From positions 1,458,974 through 1,505,990 of the forward strand of contig BFEA01000326.1 in assembly GCA_003427395.1 (NCBI GenBank): a stretch of DNA of 47,017 bases. The letters are read 5' to 3'. Under the pieces are notes generated by a model. The model did no database searches and was not told the DNA's origin. It saw nothing but the letters and a program-made list of their open reading frames with translations. The translations under genes were made by a program, and so were the position numbers. This document shows, in pieces, positions 11,218-19,340 of this stretch. This stretch comes from Chara braunii. Taxonomy: Eukaryota > Streptophyta > Charophyceae > Charales > Characeae. The number at the start of each line of letters is the position of its first letter. Position 1 is the stretch's first letter.

Positions 11218-12020
11218 AGGCCCCGTCTGGAGTCGTAGAAAGAGAGATTAAGCACAGGATCGAGATCGAGCCTGGTAGCAAGACTCCCAAGAACCCTATC
11301 TATAGAATGTTGCCCAAAGAGCTAGACGAATTGCACAAGCAACTAAATGAACTTTTGGAGAAAGGATGGATAAAGCCAAGTTCCTCGCCATATGGAACAT
11401 CGTTCTCTTGGTGCCTAGGAAGGGAGGTGAACTACGGATGTGTATAGACTATAGGGGTTTAAATACGATCATAACTAAGAACGTCGAACCACTGCCCCAA
11501 ATAGATGATCTACTAGACAGGGTGTAGGGATGCAAGTACTTCTCTAAGATAGATCCAAAGTCCGGGTACCATCAAATAAAGGTACATCCAAAAGAGAAGC
11601 ATAAGACAACCTTGATGACTCAATACGACCAGTATGAGTTTGTAGTCATGCCATTTGGACTGACAAATGACCCTGCAATCTTCCAAAGATGCATGAATGA
11701 TTTGTTTAGAGATTGGCTGGACAAGTTTGTAGTAGTACCTAGATGACATCTTGATCTTTAGTAAGTCATTAGATGAACGTCGGGAACATCTTAGGGAAGC
11801 CTTGACCAAGTTGAGAAAAACTAAGTTTAAGCTTAACCCGAAGAAGTGTGAATGGGCGAAGGGTCAAGTATTGCAGTTGGGTAGTGTAGTAGATGGAGAT
11901 GGTGTGAGGTCTGAAGACGCCAAGATAGTTGTCATTTGTGACTGGTCTACGCCTCATACCTTGACGAAATTGAGGTCCTTCCTAGGACTAACAAACTACT
12001 ATAAAAAGTTTGTTTGAAAC
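11218..12020 (+). pseudogene. E1 reverse transcriptase remains
   Basis: The segment starts at the protease-RT linker (IEPGSKTPKNPIYRM), followed by the fingers region (KGWIKPSSSPYG). Motif A (FSKIDPKSGYHQIKV) lies near 11540, motif B ([11 protein letters not shown]) near 11645-11675 and motif C YLDD at 11736-11747. Stops and single-base shifts break it several times, for example around 11412-11440 and just before YLDD. It is closest within the window to the RTs of E2 and E3. Confidence 0.85.
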
Positions 12021-12425
12021 TTCATTTCCATAGCTGCACCACTGCGTAGGTTGTTGAAGAAAGAAGCTATTTGGTAGTGCGACAACGATTGCACTTCCGC
12101 CTTCAAGAAGTCAAAAAAAAACGTTGATAGATAACTGTCATTCATGACTAGCGTTAAGTATTATATTTGGGTAATGTAGTAGATGGAGATGGTGTGAGGC
12201 CTAAAGACGTCAAGATAACGGCCATTCATGACTAGCCTATGCCTCACACCTTGACGTAACTGAGGTTCGTCCTATGACTAGCAAACTAGTACTATAGAAA
12301 GTTTGTATGAAACTTCACTTCCATAGTTGCACCACTGCGTGGGTTGTTGAAGAAAGAAGTTATTTGGAAGTGGAACAACAATTACACTTCCACCTTCAAG
12401 AAGTTGAAAAAAATATTGATAGAAT
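11885..12425 (+). repeat. Internal ~290-bp tandem duplication inside E1 pol
   Basis: The thumb/connection segment beginning AGATGGAGATGGTGTGAGG at 11891 recurs at 12181. Both copies continue through a TAGTTGCACCACTGCGT-like block and a CTTCAAGAAGT block to AATATTGATAG-like text. The copies differ at many sites, so the duplication is old and happened inside the element. Confidence 0.8.
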
Positions 12426-13018
12426 ACCAGTTCTAAAGGTTGTTGAGCAATCCTTACAGTTCGTAGTAACTACTGACACGAGTAAGTATGACATTGGTGT
12501 TGTGCTTCAGCAAAATGATAAAGACGGTTACAGACCGGTGGATTTTATGTATTGTAGAGTATCAGTGAGAAGTAGCCACCTCTACCTATGAGCGAGAATG
12601 GTATGCCCTTAGACAGGCACTAGATCCTTGGAGATACTGTTAATTAGGACAACATTTTAAGGTCTACTCGGATCATGGGACCCTGAGATGGTTGAAGATC
12701 CAGGCCTACATGACCCCTAAGTTGACTAGGTGGGCCGCTGAGATAGACCAGCTTGACTTCGAGTTGAAGCATGTCAAAGGTAAGTATAATGTAGTTGTTG
12801 ATGCACTTAGTAGGCGTGCGGACTCTTTAGAGCAATAGTAACTTACCTTGACGTAGGTCGTAGCGTGCAGCAGAAGATAAAAACTGCCTATGACAAAGAT
12901 CCAATTTATAGAGAAATGATTAGGAAGGTTGAACCCGCACCCCACGAGGTACCTAACTATAGAATGGCCAATGGACGACAACTTAAATTTATCAAAAGTG
13001 TACACTTCCAGAACTATT
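12307..13018 (+). pseudogene. E1 RNase H and linker remains
   Basis: The first RNase H motif reads VVTTDTSKYDIGVVLQQ (about 12465-12515), later FKVYSDHG-like text near 12657-12675, then the linker with VVDALSRRAD near 12795-12825. Stops and shifts separate these pieces. The reading ends at about 13018, where mitochondrial DNA begins. Confidence 0.8.
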
Positions 13019-13347
13019 ATGTTTTTTTTTTGTAGCCTGTCTATGGCAATCTATTTAATACTTAAGGCTTTTGGAAGTCTTTTGTTGAATATTCGACCAA
13101 AGATATGACGATTGGTTTACGTACTCATTTTTGGACGGCCACGAAGTGGGAGATTGGAGCTTGAGGGGAAAACTCAAACAAAAATGAAAAACAGTCGGTG
13201 AAGTCCACCAATAAAGGTGGATCGCAAAGGATCCGTAGTTCCCTAGTACCTGCCTAACTCGAAAGAGACCTGGGAGTTCCGAAACCAATCTCGAAGCGAA
13301 GATTGAATTGCCCACAGTTTTTTTCATGTTTACCTTTGGGTTCTCAT

Positions 13348-13438
13348 TAGCACGTATGTAGCCCAACCCATAAAGGTCATGCGGAGTTGACGCCATCCCC
13401 ACCTTCTTCCAACAAATCACTGGTAGTTTTTGTGAGTG
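13348..13438 (-). rRNA. Fragment of organellar small-subunit rRNA, probably mitochondrial
   Basis: On minus the segment reads GAAGGTGGGGATGGCGTCAA, then TCCGCATGACC and TATGGGTTGGGCTACATACG, the conserved 1180-1240 region (E. coli numbering) of SSU rRNA. The TCCGCATG text fits plant mitochondrial rRNA better than plastid 16S. It is joined directly to cox1 sequence upstream and ends abruptly after ACGTGCTA. Confidence 0.75.
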
Positions 13439-13556
13439 TAGCACAAACCAAACAAATAGAGATAATCTATGCATGGTCATTCTTGGGCCATGCGTGTTAA
13501 AAATAGTCATAGTGAAATTGATAGCACCTAATATTGAGGAAACATCTAATAAAGTG
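13439..13556 (-). pseudogene. cox1: Fragment of mitochondrial cytochrome c oxidase subunit 1
   Basis: On minus this translates without a stop as [10 protein letters not shown], then [13 protein letters not shown], then LFVWFVL. This is the well-known mid-protein segment of cox1 ([22 protein letters not shown]). About 39 codons are present. Several substitutions (for example Met to Thr and Ser to Phe) and the missing flanks show that it is a nuclear relic. COX1 is the catalytic subunit of respiratory complex IV and is normally encoded in mitochondrial DNA. Confidence 0.85.
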
Positions 13557-13584
13557 TCAGGTCAGGTGGGTCACACAACCTAAG

Positions 13585-14318
13585 ACTGACGTCCACGATA
13601 GGCTCTGTATCCCAGACGATGAGGAAATTACGAGTTCGATCCTAAGGGAGTGACATGATATTGAAGAACACTTTGGCTGAAGAAGAACTTATGTGACCCT
13701 ACTCAGATCTTATACCTGCCTTGGTATGATCATGATTGCATTAGCTACATACAAGTTTGCCAAATATGCTAGCGGAAAAAAAATATTTTACAAGTCTCCC
13801 TTAGATTGTTGAAACCGTTGCCTATCCCATCGGATCCTGACGAGTCAATATCTATAAACTATTTGGATACCAAGGCTAAGAGTAGAAAGGGAAAGAGTCA
13901 GGTTGTGGTGATAGTAGATAGATTTAATAAGTGTTATATTTGTACCTTTGCCTGCATAAGCAAAAACCGATCTGGTCATTAGGGAATTTTTCAACCATTG
14001 GGTGAAAGCCTATGACGACACCTTGTCTAAAGTTAGTGATAGGGACGGTGGATTCACGGGGGAACAATGGCAACAACTAATGAAAGTGTATGGTTCAAAA
14101 TTGGCAATGTCATCAGGTAGGCACCCTGAGACCCATGGCCAGGCTGAACAGATGAACAAGCTTCTACAACAGGTAATAAGAATATATATCCAACCCGATC
14201 AGGTAAGACTGAAACGAACACTTGGCTAAGGTAGCAAGTGCCTGTAACAACTAAATTCATCTAACTACCTCTAGAACACCGAATAAGTTCCACGGGGGAT
14301 GGACCCCTCATCCCACAT
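13585..14318 (+). pseudogene. E1 integrase remains
   Basis: The remains start with LCIPDDEE, then a degraded HHCC zinc region (HDIEEHFG), then LLKPLPIPSDPDESISI. The core follows: VVIVDRFNK near 13900, SDRDGGFTG near 14036-14060 and the third acidic region in GRHPETHGQAEQMNK near 14118-14160. TGA and TAG stops and shifts are frequent. Homology stops after KFHGGWTPHP (about 14310), where plastid DNA begins. Confidence 0.85.
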
Positions 14319-14324
14319 GATAGG

Positions 14325-14662
14325 GACACCGGGGCTTCGGTTGCTAGCTTCACCATAATAGGAGTTACCAACTTCTTTCACCTTTCGGTATTGGGCAGGC
14401 GTCAATCCTCATGCGTAGTCTTACGACTTTGCGGGACCTGTGTTTATGCTATACAGTCGCCTAGGCCTAGTCACTACGACCTCCTGTATAAGGAGGTACC
14501 CCTTCTCCCAAAGTTACGGGGCTACTTTGCCGAGTTCCTTAGAGAGAGTTGTCTCGCGCCCCTAGGTATTCTCTACCTACCTACGTGTGTCGGTTTAAGG
14601 TACAGACACCCACTTATTATTAGTCTTTCAAACTTTTTTGGAAGCATGATATGAAAATTAGT
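14325..14662 (-). rRNA. Fragment of plastid 23S rRNA (NUPT)
   Basis: The plus strand is the reverse complement of LSU rRNA. Marker blocks are CGGTATTGGGCAGGCGTCA, ACCCCTTCTCCCAAAGTTAC, TTTGCCGAGTTCCTTAGAGA and TCTCGCGCCCCTAGGTATTC. The last block and GACCTGTGTTTATG match plastid 23S better than mitochondrial LSU. The fragment ends near GGAAGCATGATAT and is followed within about 75 bp by atpH, a gene not normally next to 23S in plastid genomes. Confidence 0.88.
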
Positions 14663-14734
14663 TACTACTCTCAGGAATAATAGGGACCCATTATAATTGT
14701 TTGTTGAATGAATCCCTTAAGTGAGGAGATCTTT

Positions 14735-14980
14735 ATGAATCCTTTGATTTCTGGTGCTTCTGTAGTTGTTGCTGGATTAGCAGTAGGTTTATCTCCAATT
14801 GGACTTGGAGTAGGTTAAGGTGTTGTTGGATAAGCAGTAGAAGGCATTGCTAAACAACCAAAAGCAGAATGAAAAATTTGAGGTACCTTGTTACTTAGTT
14901 TGACCTTTATGGAGGTTTTGACTATTTATGATTTAATTGTTACTTTAACATTATTATTTGCAAATTGTTTAAATAAATAG
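14735..14980 (+). pseudogene. atpH: Plastid ATP synthase CF0 subunit c pseudogene (NUPT)
   Basis: The 82 codons including the stop read MNPLISGASVVVAGLAVGLS at the start, keep AVEGIA and GTLLLSLTFMEVLTIY, and end near LLFAN, the hallmark of plastid AtpH (81 aa). Relative to the family, one codon is missing around residues 28-32 and the C-terminus is altered. There are four in-frame stops, at codons 28, 33, 46 and 49. Three sit where the family has Gln, Gln and Arg (CAA/CGA to TAA/TGA, C-to-T). The fourth replaces Gly. GTGAGGAGATCTTT before the ATG keeps a ribosome-binding-like sequence. The acidic proton-carrier region (FMEVL) is still visible. Confidence 0.93.
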
Positions 14981-15022
14981 ACCCGAATCTAACAAATTGT
15001 TTTATTAGATTCAGGTCTATTT
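14975..15022 (+). terminator. Plastid-type 3' stem-loop after atpH
   Basis: Arms 14975-14992 (AAATAGACCCGAATCTAA) and 15005-15022 (TTAGATTCAGGTCTATTT) pair at 17 of 18 positions around a 12-nt loop. The structure begins in the last atpH codons. Plastid genes usually end in such inverted repeats, which stabilise mRNA 3' ends. Here it is a relic carried with the insertion. Confidence 0.85.
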
Positions 15023-17084
15023 ACACATAAAAATCTATACAAAAATATAATTGAAATAGTAATGCATAGCTAAATCATACAAAAATAATCAAATAACTAG
15101 ATTTATATATAAATAAAAATACTAATAAATCTTATTTTGTTTCTATTTTCTTCTAATTTAATTGTTCTGCAAGTTTGATAGAATAGAGAAAATAGGAGTC
15201 TTAGATGAAGATGTTGAAAAAGTTGCTTTAGGCATTGACGTTTTGGTTGAAGATGTCGCTTTAGGAGTTCACTTTTTAACTGTCACTTTAGGCAATGACT
15301 TCATGTGGGAATAACAGACTCTCTCATCGAGAGATGAGGATTGAAGATCCTCTCCAATAAGAATGCATCGAGGACACGGAATTTGTCATTCGAAGTTGGG
15401 CATGCATCGGTTGTTGAGGGTTAGGTTTGGTGCTAGGGGTAGTTTCGAAATTGCATGTTGTGTTTTGTTCGAATGCTTTGAGTTAGGTTTGTTTGATTTT
15501 TCTTGTTTTCCGCTTTTTTCTTATGTCTGATTTTTTTTGTTCTTCGTTTTTTCCTTATTTAGCCTACATGCTTTGTGTTTTTTTTTTTTCCGATGCTTGC
15601 CGTTGTGTGTCCTCGCGTTGGCTCCTTGTCATTTGTGGCGTTGACAATCTTGTTATAGGGTTGATGTTTGTTGGTTTGATGTTGGAATACCTTGCTCAAG
15701 CAAAATGGTTCATGATTTTATAGGCGGGCAACCCTATTTGATTTGTTGTTGGCCTTGCCTTGATGCATGATGAGGAGACACGGTGTGCGAGAAATTCGAA
15801 GGTTGGGATAAAGTTCTCGAACATTTGAATTTTCTACGACGGCGTGCTTGAACTCAAAACGCATTGAATTTATGATCCCTAATTTGTTCTTTTGTCGACT
15901 TTTGGTTCGTTGCAGGGTGCCAAAGTGAAAAATACTTGGATACCCATGACAGCCGTGTGCTGGAACTTGTGTTGGAGAGCTTAGATACCCTCGGAAGGCT
16001 TGCGTATTGAGTCGGGTTTTATTGTTTATTTACCTTCTTGGTTGGAATTAACATCTATGATGTTAGAATTTCGTCTATTGGGAATTGGTAGTTTTTATTC
16101 TGCTTGTGTTAAAATTCGTATTTTTATTTTTTTCTTTGGTCTGTCAGAATTTTGTCTATTTGGAATTGGTAGTCTTGATTTCGTTTGCGTTAAAAGTGTA
16201 GGCATGAAGGTTGTAGATGAGATTAGACATGTTTTTTTTGGCAGGGCTGGTGTCGCGATTGGGTAATGAGTGTGACGACTGTGCACGCAGGGACGGGCCT
16301 CCGAGCTCCTAGAGGGGCATGACAACCCTGCTTTCCTTGTTGTTGATTATCCCGATGACGTAATTTGCCTTGGGCACTGAGCCCTAGTAATAAAAGTGCA
16401 ATTTCGAGAAAAAAAAAAAGAAAAACACAATAAAAAAAACAGCATTCTAATGAAAAAAATATATATCGTTACAAACAGAACTGCCCGGTAAACCGTAGGC
16501 AGAGAGAGAGAAGAGGACAACAAACGAGGGGCTTCACTTACATGATTTTTCTTTATGATTCTTTATAACAAATATTCGATGCACTTTTTTAATTTTATAT
16601 TAATTTAATATTATATTTGAATATATATATATATATATTGTCACAGAACTATTGACTAAGAGCATGAGCACGTGAAGTAGAAGAAGAAATAAAATGAGCA
16701 AAGAAAAGAAAATTGAAAGGAAAGACAGGCAAAGAGACAGACAAAACAGAATGACACTTTGTTTCACAGTATTATTATTCTTTCAGTGTTTTACAAAAAA
16801 TATTTACACTGAATCAAAGGATAAAAATCAAAAACAAAGACACATTGAAATCATTCAGTTTCTCAGCCTTCTTAACGCCTCCTCCACTGTGCCTCTAACG
16901 TACAAGGCTCACCACGTTGATGAAGTTGAGCGCGAGCTGCCCCCATCCCCGTATGCCATAACAGCCCACTTGCACGCTATGGGAAAGAGGCAGAGTGAAG
17001 GAAGAGGTGTCAAACACAAGGGAGAGAGGAGCAGAAAAGGAAAATCGATAGGCAGAGGGAGAAAAAAATAAAAATAAAATAAGG
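15023..17084. other. AT-rich plastid-derived tail, then unassigned sequence with a poly-A-like end
   Basis: 15023-15180 is AT-rich and probably still plastid-derived. After that no gene is recognised. A diverged direct duplication lies at about 16060-16200 (AGAATTTCGTCTATTGGGAA versus AGAATTTTGTCTATTTGGAA, then GGTAGT and TGCGTTAAAA-like ends). An AATAAAAGTGCAATTTCGAG sequence followed by a run of A at about 16386-16422 looks like the poly-A end of a retroposed transcript. A short AT dinucleotide run is near 16621-16640. Confidence 0.5.
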
Positions 17085-17400
17085 GTGACACAAACATCTT
17101 CTTTCTTTTACTGCATTCTTCTTTCTTTCACAGTTTTGCAGTTTTTGGTGAAGAGTCTACCACGTCCATNTTTCAGCGCACCTGCACTTCNNTCTTNATT
17201 TTTTATTCTCATTTTCACCCTTCGAACTTTTTCTTTGAGGGTGTTAGGGTGCAGGGTACAAACAAAGTAAAACGACACAAACTTATGTTCTTCTTTTACT
17301 GCANTCTTCACTGTTTTGCAGTTTTAGTGAAGGGTTTCCCACCTTTGCACATTCTTNTACACTCTTTTCAGCGCACCTGCACATTTTTGTCAGGGTGCAA
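17085..17400. repeat. Two diverged copies of a ~190-bp segment with ambiguous bases
   Basis: Both copies contain GACACAAAC, a TTCTTTTACTGCANTCTTC-like block, TTTTGCAGTTTT, TTTCAGCGCACCTGCAC and GGGTGCA. The first runs about 17085-17265, the second about 17272-17400. Eight Ns fall here, so the copies may be imperfectly assembled. Confidence 0.7.
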
Positions 17401-17407
17401 NGTACGT

Positions 17408-17863
17408 CTAAGTAAGACCCTCACGACAGATAGGACAACTATNATAAGGATGCGGGCGATGGTAGCAGCCCTCCCGCTGATCTATAGGACGAAAACCATT
17501 CAGGTAAGCAACTTCGTCACAGCAGGAACCAGGACGGCTAGCATCGATCATACCTCTGAGGCATGCACGACAGAGGGCATGCCGGTTGCAGGCCATGACC
17601 ATTGTGGGGCGTTCACCATCACAGTTAAGTGCACATTCGCTATAGCGCCCATAGGCACAGATGAGACATACTGCATCTGGATGCAGAGGATGTTCACAAT
17701 CCGGATACAGGTGGCATCCCTGCCGACAGCGGGCCCGAAGAATTATATGGTTGTAGTGATGTCGACAAAGTCGATGCTTTCCACAACCAAGTGTACCTGT
17801 GACAGTGATCTCACAAACAAGGAGGTCACAAGGTGTTAGTGCAGCATGGGGGGGGAATGAAGA
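17408..17863 (-). pseudogene. Cys/His-rich module with a C3HC4 RING-type finger
   Basis: Open on minus from just after TAG 17864-17866 to the stop at 17408, about 151 codons. The N-terminal part has CEITV, CGKHRLCRHH, CRQGCHLYPDC. The C-terminal part has CLIC (about 17657-17668), then ACNRHALCRACL, then CPICREGL. That is the spacing of a C3HC4 RING (C-x2-C, C-x2-H-x2-C-x2-C, C-x2-C). RING fingers commonly act as ubiquitin E3 ligases, which fits the Josephin domain just upstream. It is shifted relative to that domain by a C8 run at 17848-17855. One codon contains an N. Confidence 0.7.
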
Positions 17864-17865
17864 CT

Positions 17866-18180
17866 AAAGCAGGCACGGTGACAGACATGGAGGTAGGCAC
17901 GGAGACAGACACAGAAACGGGCATGGAGACAGACACAGAAACGGGCATGGAGACAGACACAAAAACGGGCATGGAGACAGGTGTGGAGGCAGGCACAGAG
18001 ACAGGTGCAGAGGCGGGGACTGAAGTGCACGAGGTAGTAATATGCAAGGAGACAGACATAGAAACAGGCACAGAGACAGGTACGGAGGCAGGCACAGAGA
18101 TAGGCGTAGAGGCGGGCATGGAAGTACACGAGGTACCCATAGGGTCAATGACCTGGAGCAGTTGCAGGTTAGGGTAATTA
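17866..18180 (-). repeat. Low-complexity Val/Ser/Pro coding stretch
   Basis: The plus strand repeats variants of GGCATGGAGACAGACACAGA with a 12/24-bp period. In the protease frame on minus this reads as runs of PVSVSVSMPVSV. All three minus frames are open because of the repeat, so only the frame in phase with the Josephin domain is meaningful. Confidence 0.8.
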
Positions 18181-18199
18181 CGCACGAGATCACAGATGG

Positions 18200-18746
18200 C
18201 AGTAATAGTTTGCACCATAGCACCGCCATTCCATAATTCCCAAGAACCAGAGGCACGGACAAGAGCGGTGTAGTGGCCAGGAGTATGTAGAATATAGGCA
18301 CAAACATGCGAACAGTGGTCCGGGTCGCCACCCGAAGGGGCACGCTACATATCAAGCCGGCGCCTTATCAAAACAGTCTCCAAAACAGAGACATTGAATC
18401 CCCCATGTCGAGTGTAATTACTATCCTGTGGGGGATGCAGAGCCGGGTTATCGCCATGTAACTCATGTTCCTGAGCATCAAAATCGGAAGCAATGGCCAA
18501 GAAATCAGAGTGAGTATATGGTTCCCGACGATAGGCTTGTAGGCAGATGTTAGTAGCAGCGAGGCCACACAGATTCGGTGGAGGCCGGTCAAGCGGATTT
18601 TCTACAGAATCTCCTACAGTCCCCTTGCCAAGTTCATCCTCAGATGGTCCCTCGCCATCATCCCTCCCATTTTGTGTTTGCCGCGTTGCAGAAAGGTCTA
18701 CAGTCGAAGAGCATTGCAGGCGTGGTAAGGATGCTTGGGGTGGCAA
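18200..18746 (-). pseudogene. Josephin-like (ataxin-3 type) cysteine protease domain
   Basis: The Cys box reads PNLCGLAATNICLQ, with Cys at codon 18567-18569. It is followed by FLAIASDFDAQEHE, then GGFNVSVLETVLIRRRLD, corresponding to the SGFFSIQVISNAL region of ataxin-3. The His box reads GHYTALVRASGSWELWNGG, with His at 18273-18275 and Asn at 18228-18230. Cys-to-His spacing is 98 codons (about 105 in ataxin-3) and His-to-Asn is 15, the same as His119-Asn134. Josephin domains cleave ubiquitin chains. A Gln corresponding to the oxyanion Gln is not evident. A TAG at 18345-18347 lies between the Cys and His halves in the same frame, so the copy is dead unless read through. An OTU or USP fold is less likely given the spacing. 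Confidence 0.72.
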
Positions 18747-18845
18747 AAGACGGGGACGGGATGTTGGGGAGGGCCGTGGTGGGGAGAATGAACGGGTTCT
18801 TCTTCGTCCAAGAACAGAGATGGAGGAAAGGGGAGTAAGCTGAGG

Positions 18846-19319
18846 TTAGCAAGTAGGTCGAAGTCGGCGTCTAGGACGACGAAGTAGGCTTTCTGCAGGG
18901 GCAGAACATGATGACGGAGTCTGTGTGGACGAAGTGGTTTGTGGATTAGGAAGAGGGGTAACGGATGGAGACAAAACCAGGGGAGGTAGGAGTGGTGAAG
19001 ACGGGGGTGGTAGAGTAGTCGGAAGGTGGGTAACAAACGACGATGAAACCAGGGGAAATAAAGGCGGTGAAGATGGGGGGGATGAAGTCAGGGGTGGTGA
19101 AGTGGCTGAAGCAGAGACAGGGGGGGCAGTTGTAGGTGAGACCCGAAGAGGGGACTCTGCAGGTGGTAATGCAGGCATGGCCACGAATGCCATGGAGGAA
19201 CACACCGAGACCAAGGGCGACACAACAGATGCGGTGGTCACGGATGCCATGGAGGAACACGCCGAGACCAAGGGCGACATTACGGTTGCGGTGGTCACAG
19301 ATGCCATGGAGGAACACAC
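18846..19319 (-). pseudogene. Ser/Thr/Pro-rich linker between RT and protease
   Basis: A low-complexity reading of about 157 codons rich in Pro, Ser, Thr and Val, with no predicted fold. It starts with the 19-residue repeats and ends with an Arg-rich patch before TAA at 18846-18848. The same frame resumes after that stop and runs into the protease domain, so the stop is probably a Gln codon changed to TAA. Confidence 0.65.
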
Positions 19320-19340
19320 CGAGACAAGGGCGACATAGCA
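19160..19340 (-). repeat. 57-bp tandem repeat encoding a 19-residue linker repeat
   Basis: CATGGAGGAACACRCCGAGA starts at 19191, 19248 and 19305, giving a spacing of exactly 57 bp, a multiple of three. In the protease frame it reads as repeats of MSPLVSACSSMASVTTASV. The copy nearest the RT lacks one C (GAGACAAGGG against GAGACCAAGGG in the others), which moves the RT part out of frame. Confidence 0.9.

Larger units (their letters stand above)
13020..13584 (-). other. Chimeric mitochondrial DNA insertion (NUMT) in E1
   Basis: Pol homology stops near 13018 and resumes near 13585 with the integrase zinc region (DRLCIPDDEE). The block between contains, on minus, a cox1 piece and directly adjoining it a small-subunit rRNA piece. 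The part from 13020 to 13347 is unidentified but is probably part of the same insertion. Confidence 0.7.

Noticed and set aside
13055-13510. A 151-codon minus-strand frame as a gene
   Set aside because: It is a chance run through cox1, SSU rRNA and unidentified mitochondrial-type sequence; only the first ~30 codons are cox1.
17833-18355. Alternative long frames on both strands through the Val/Ser/Pro stretch
   Set aside because: The 12/24-bp repeat keeps all frames open. Only the frame in phase with the Josephin part is consistent with flanking domains.
18925-19338. A 137-codon plus-strand frame rich in Gly, Asp, Glu
   Set aside because: Antisense of the S/T/P-rich linker; an artefact of the repeat composition.
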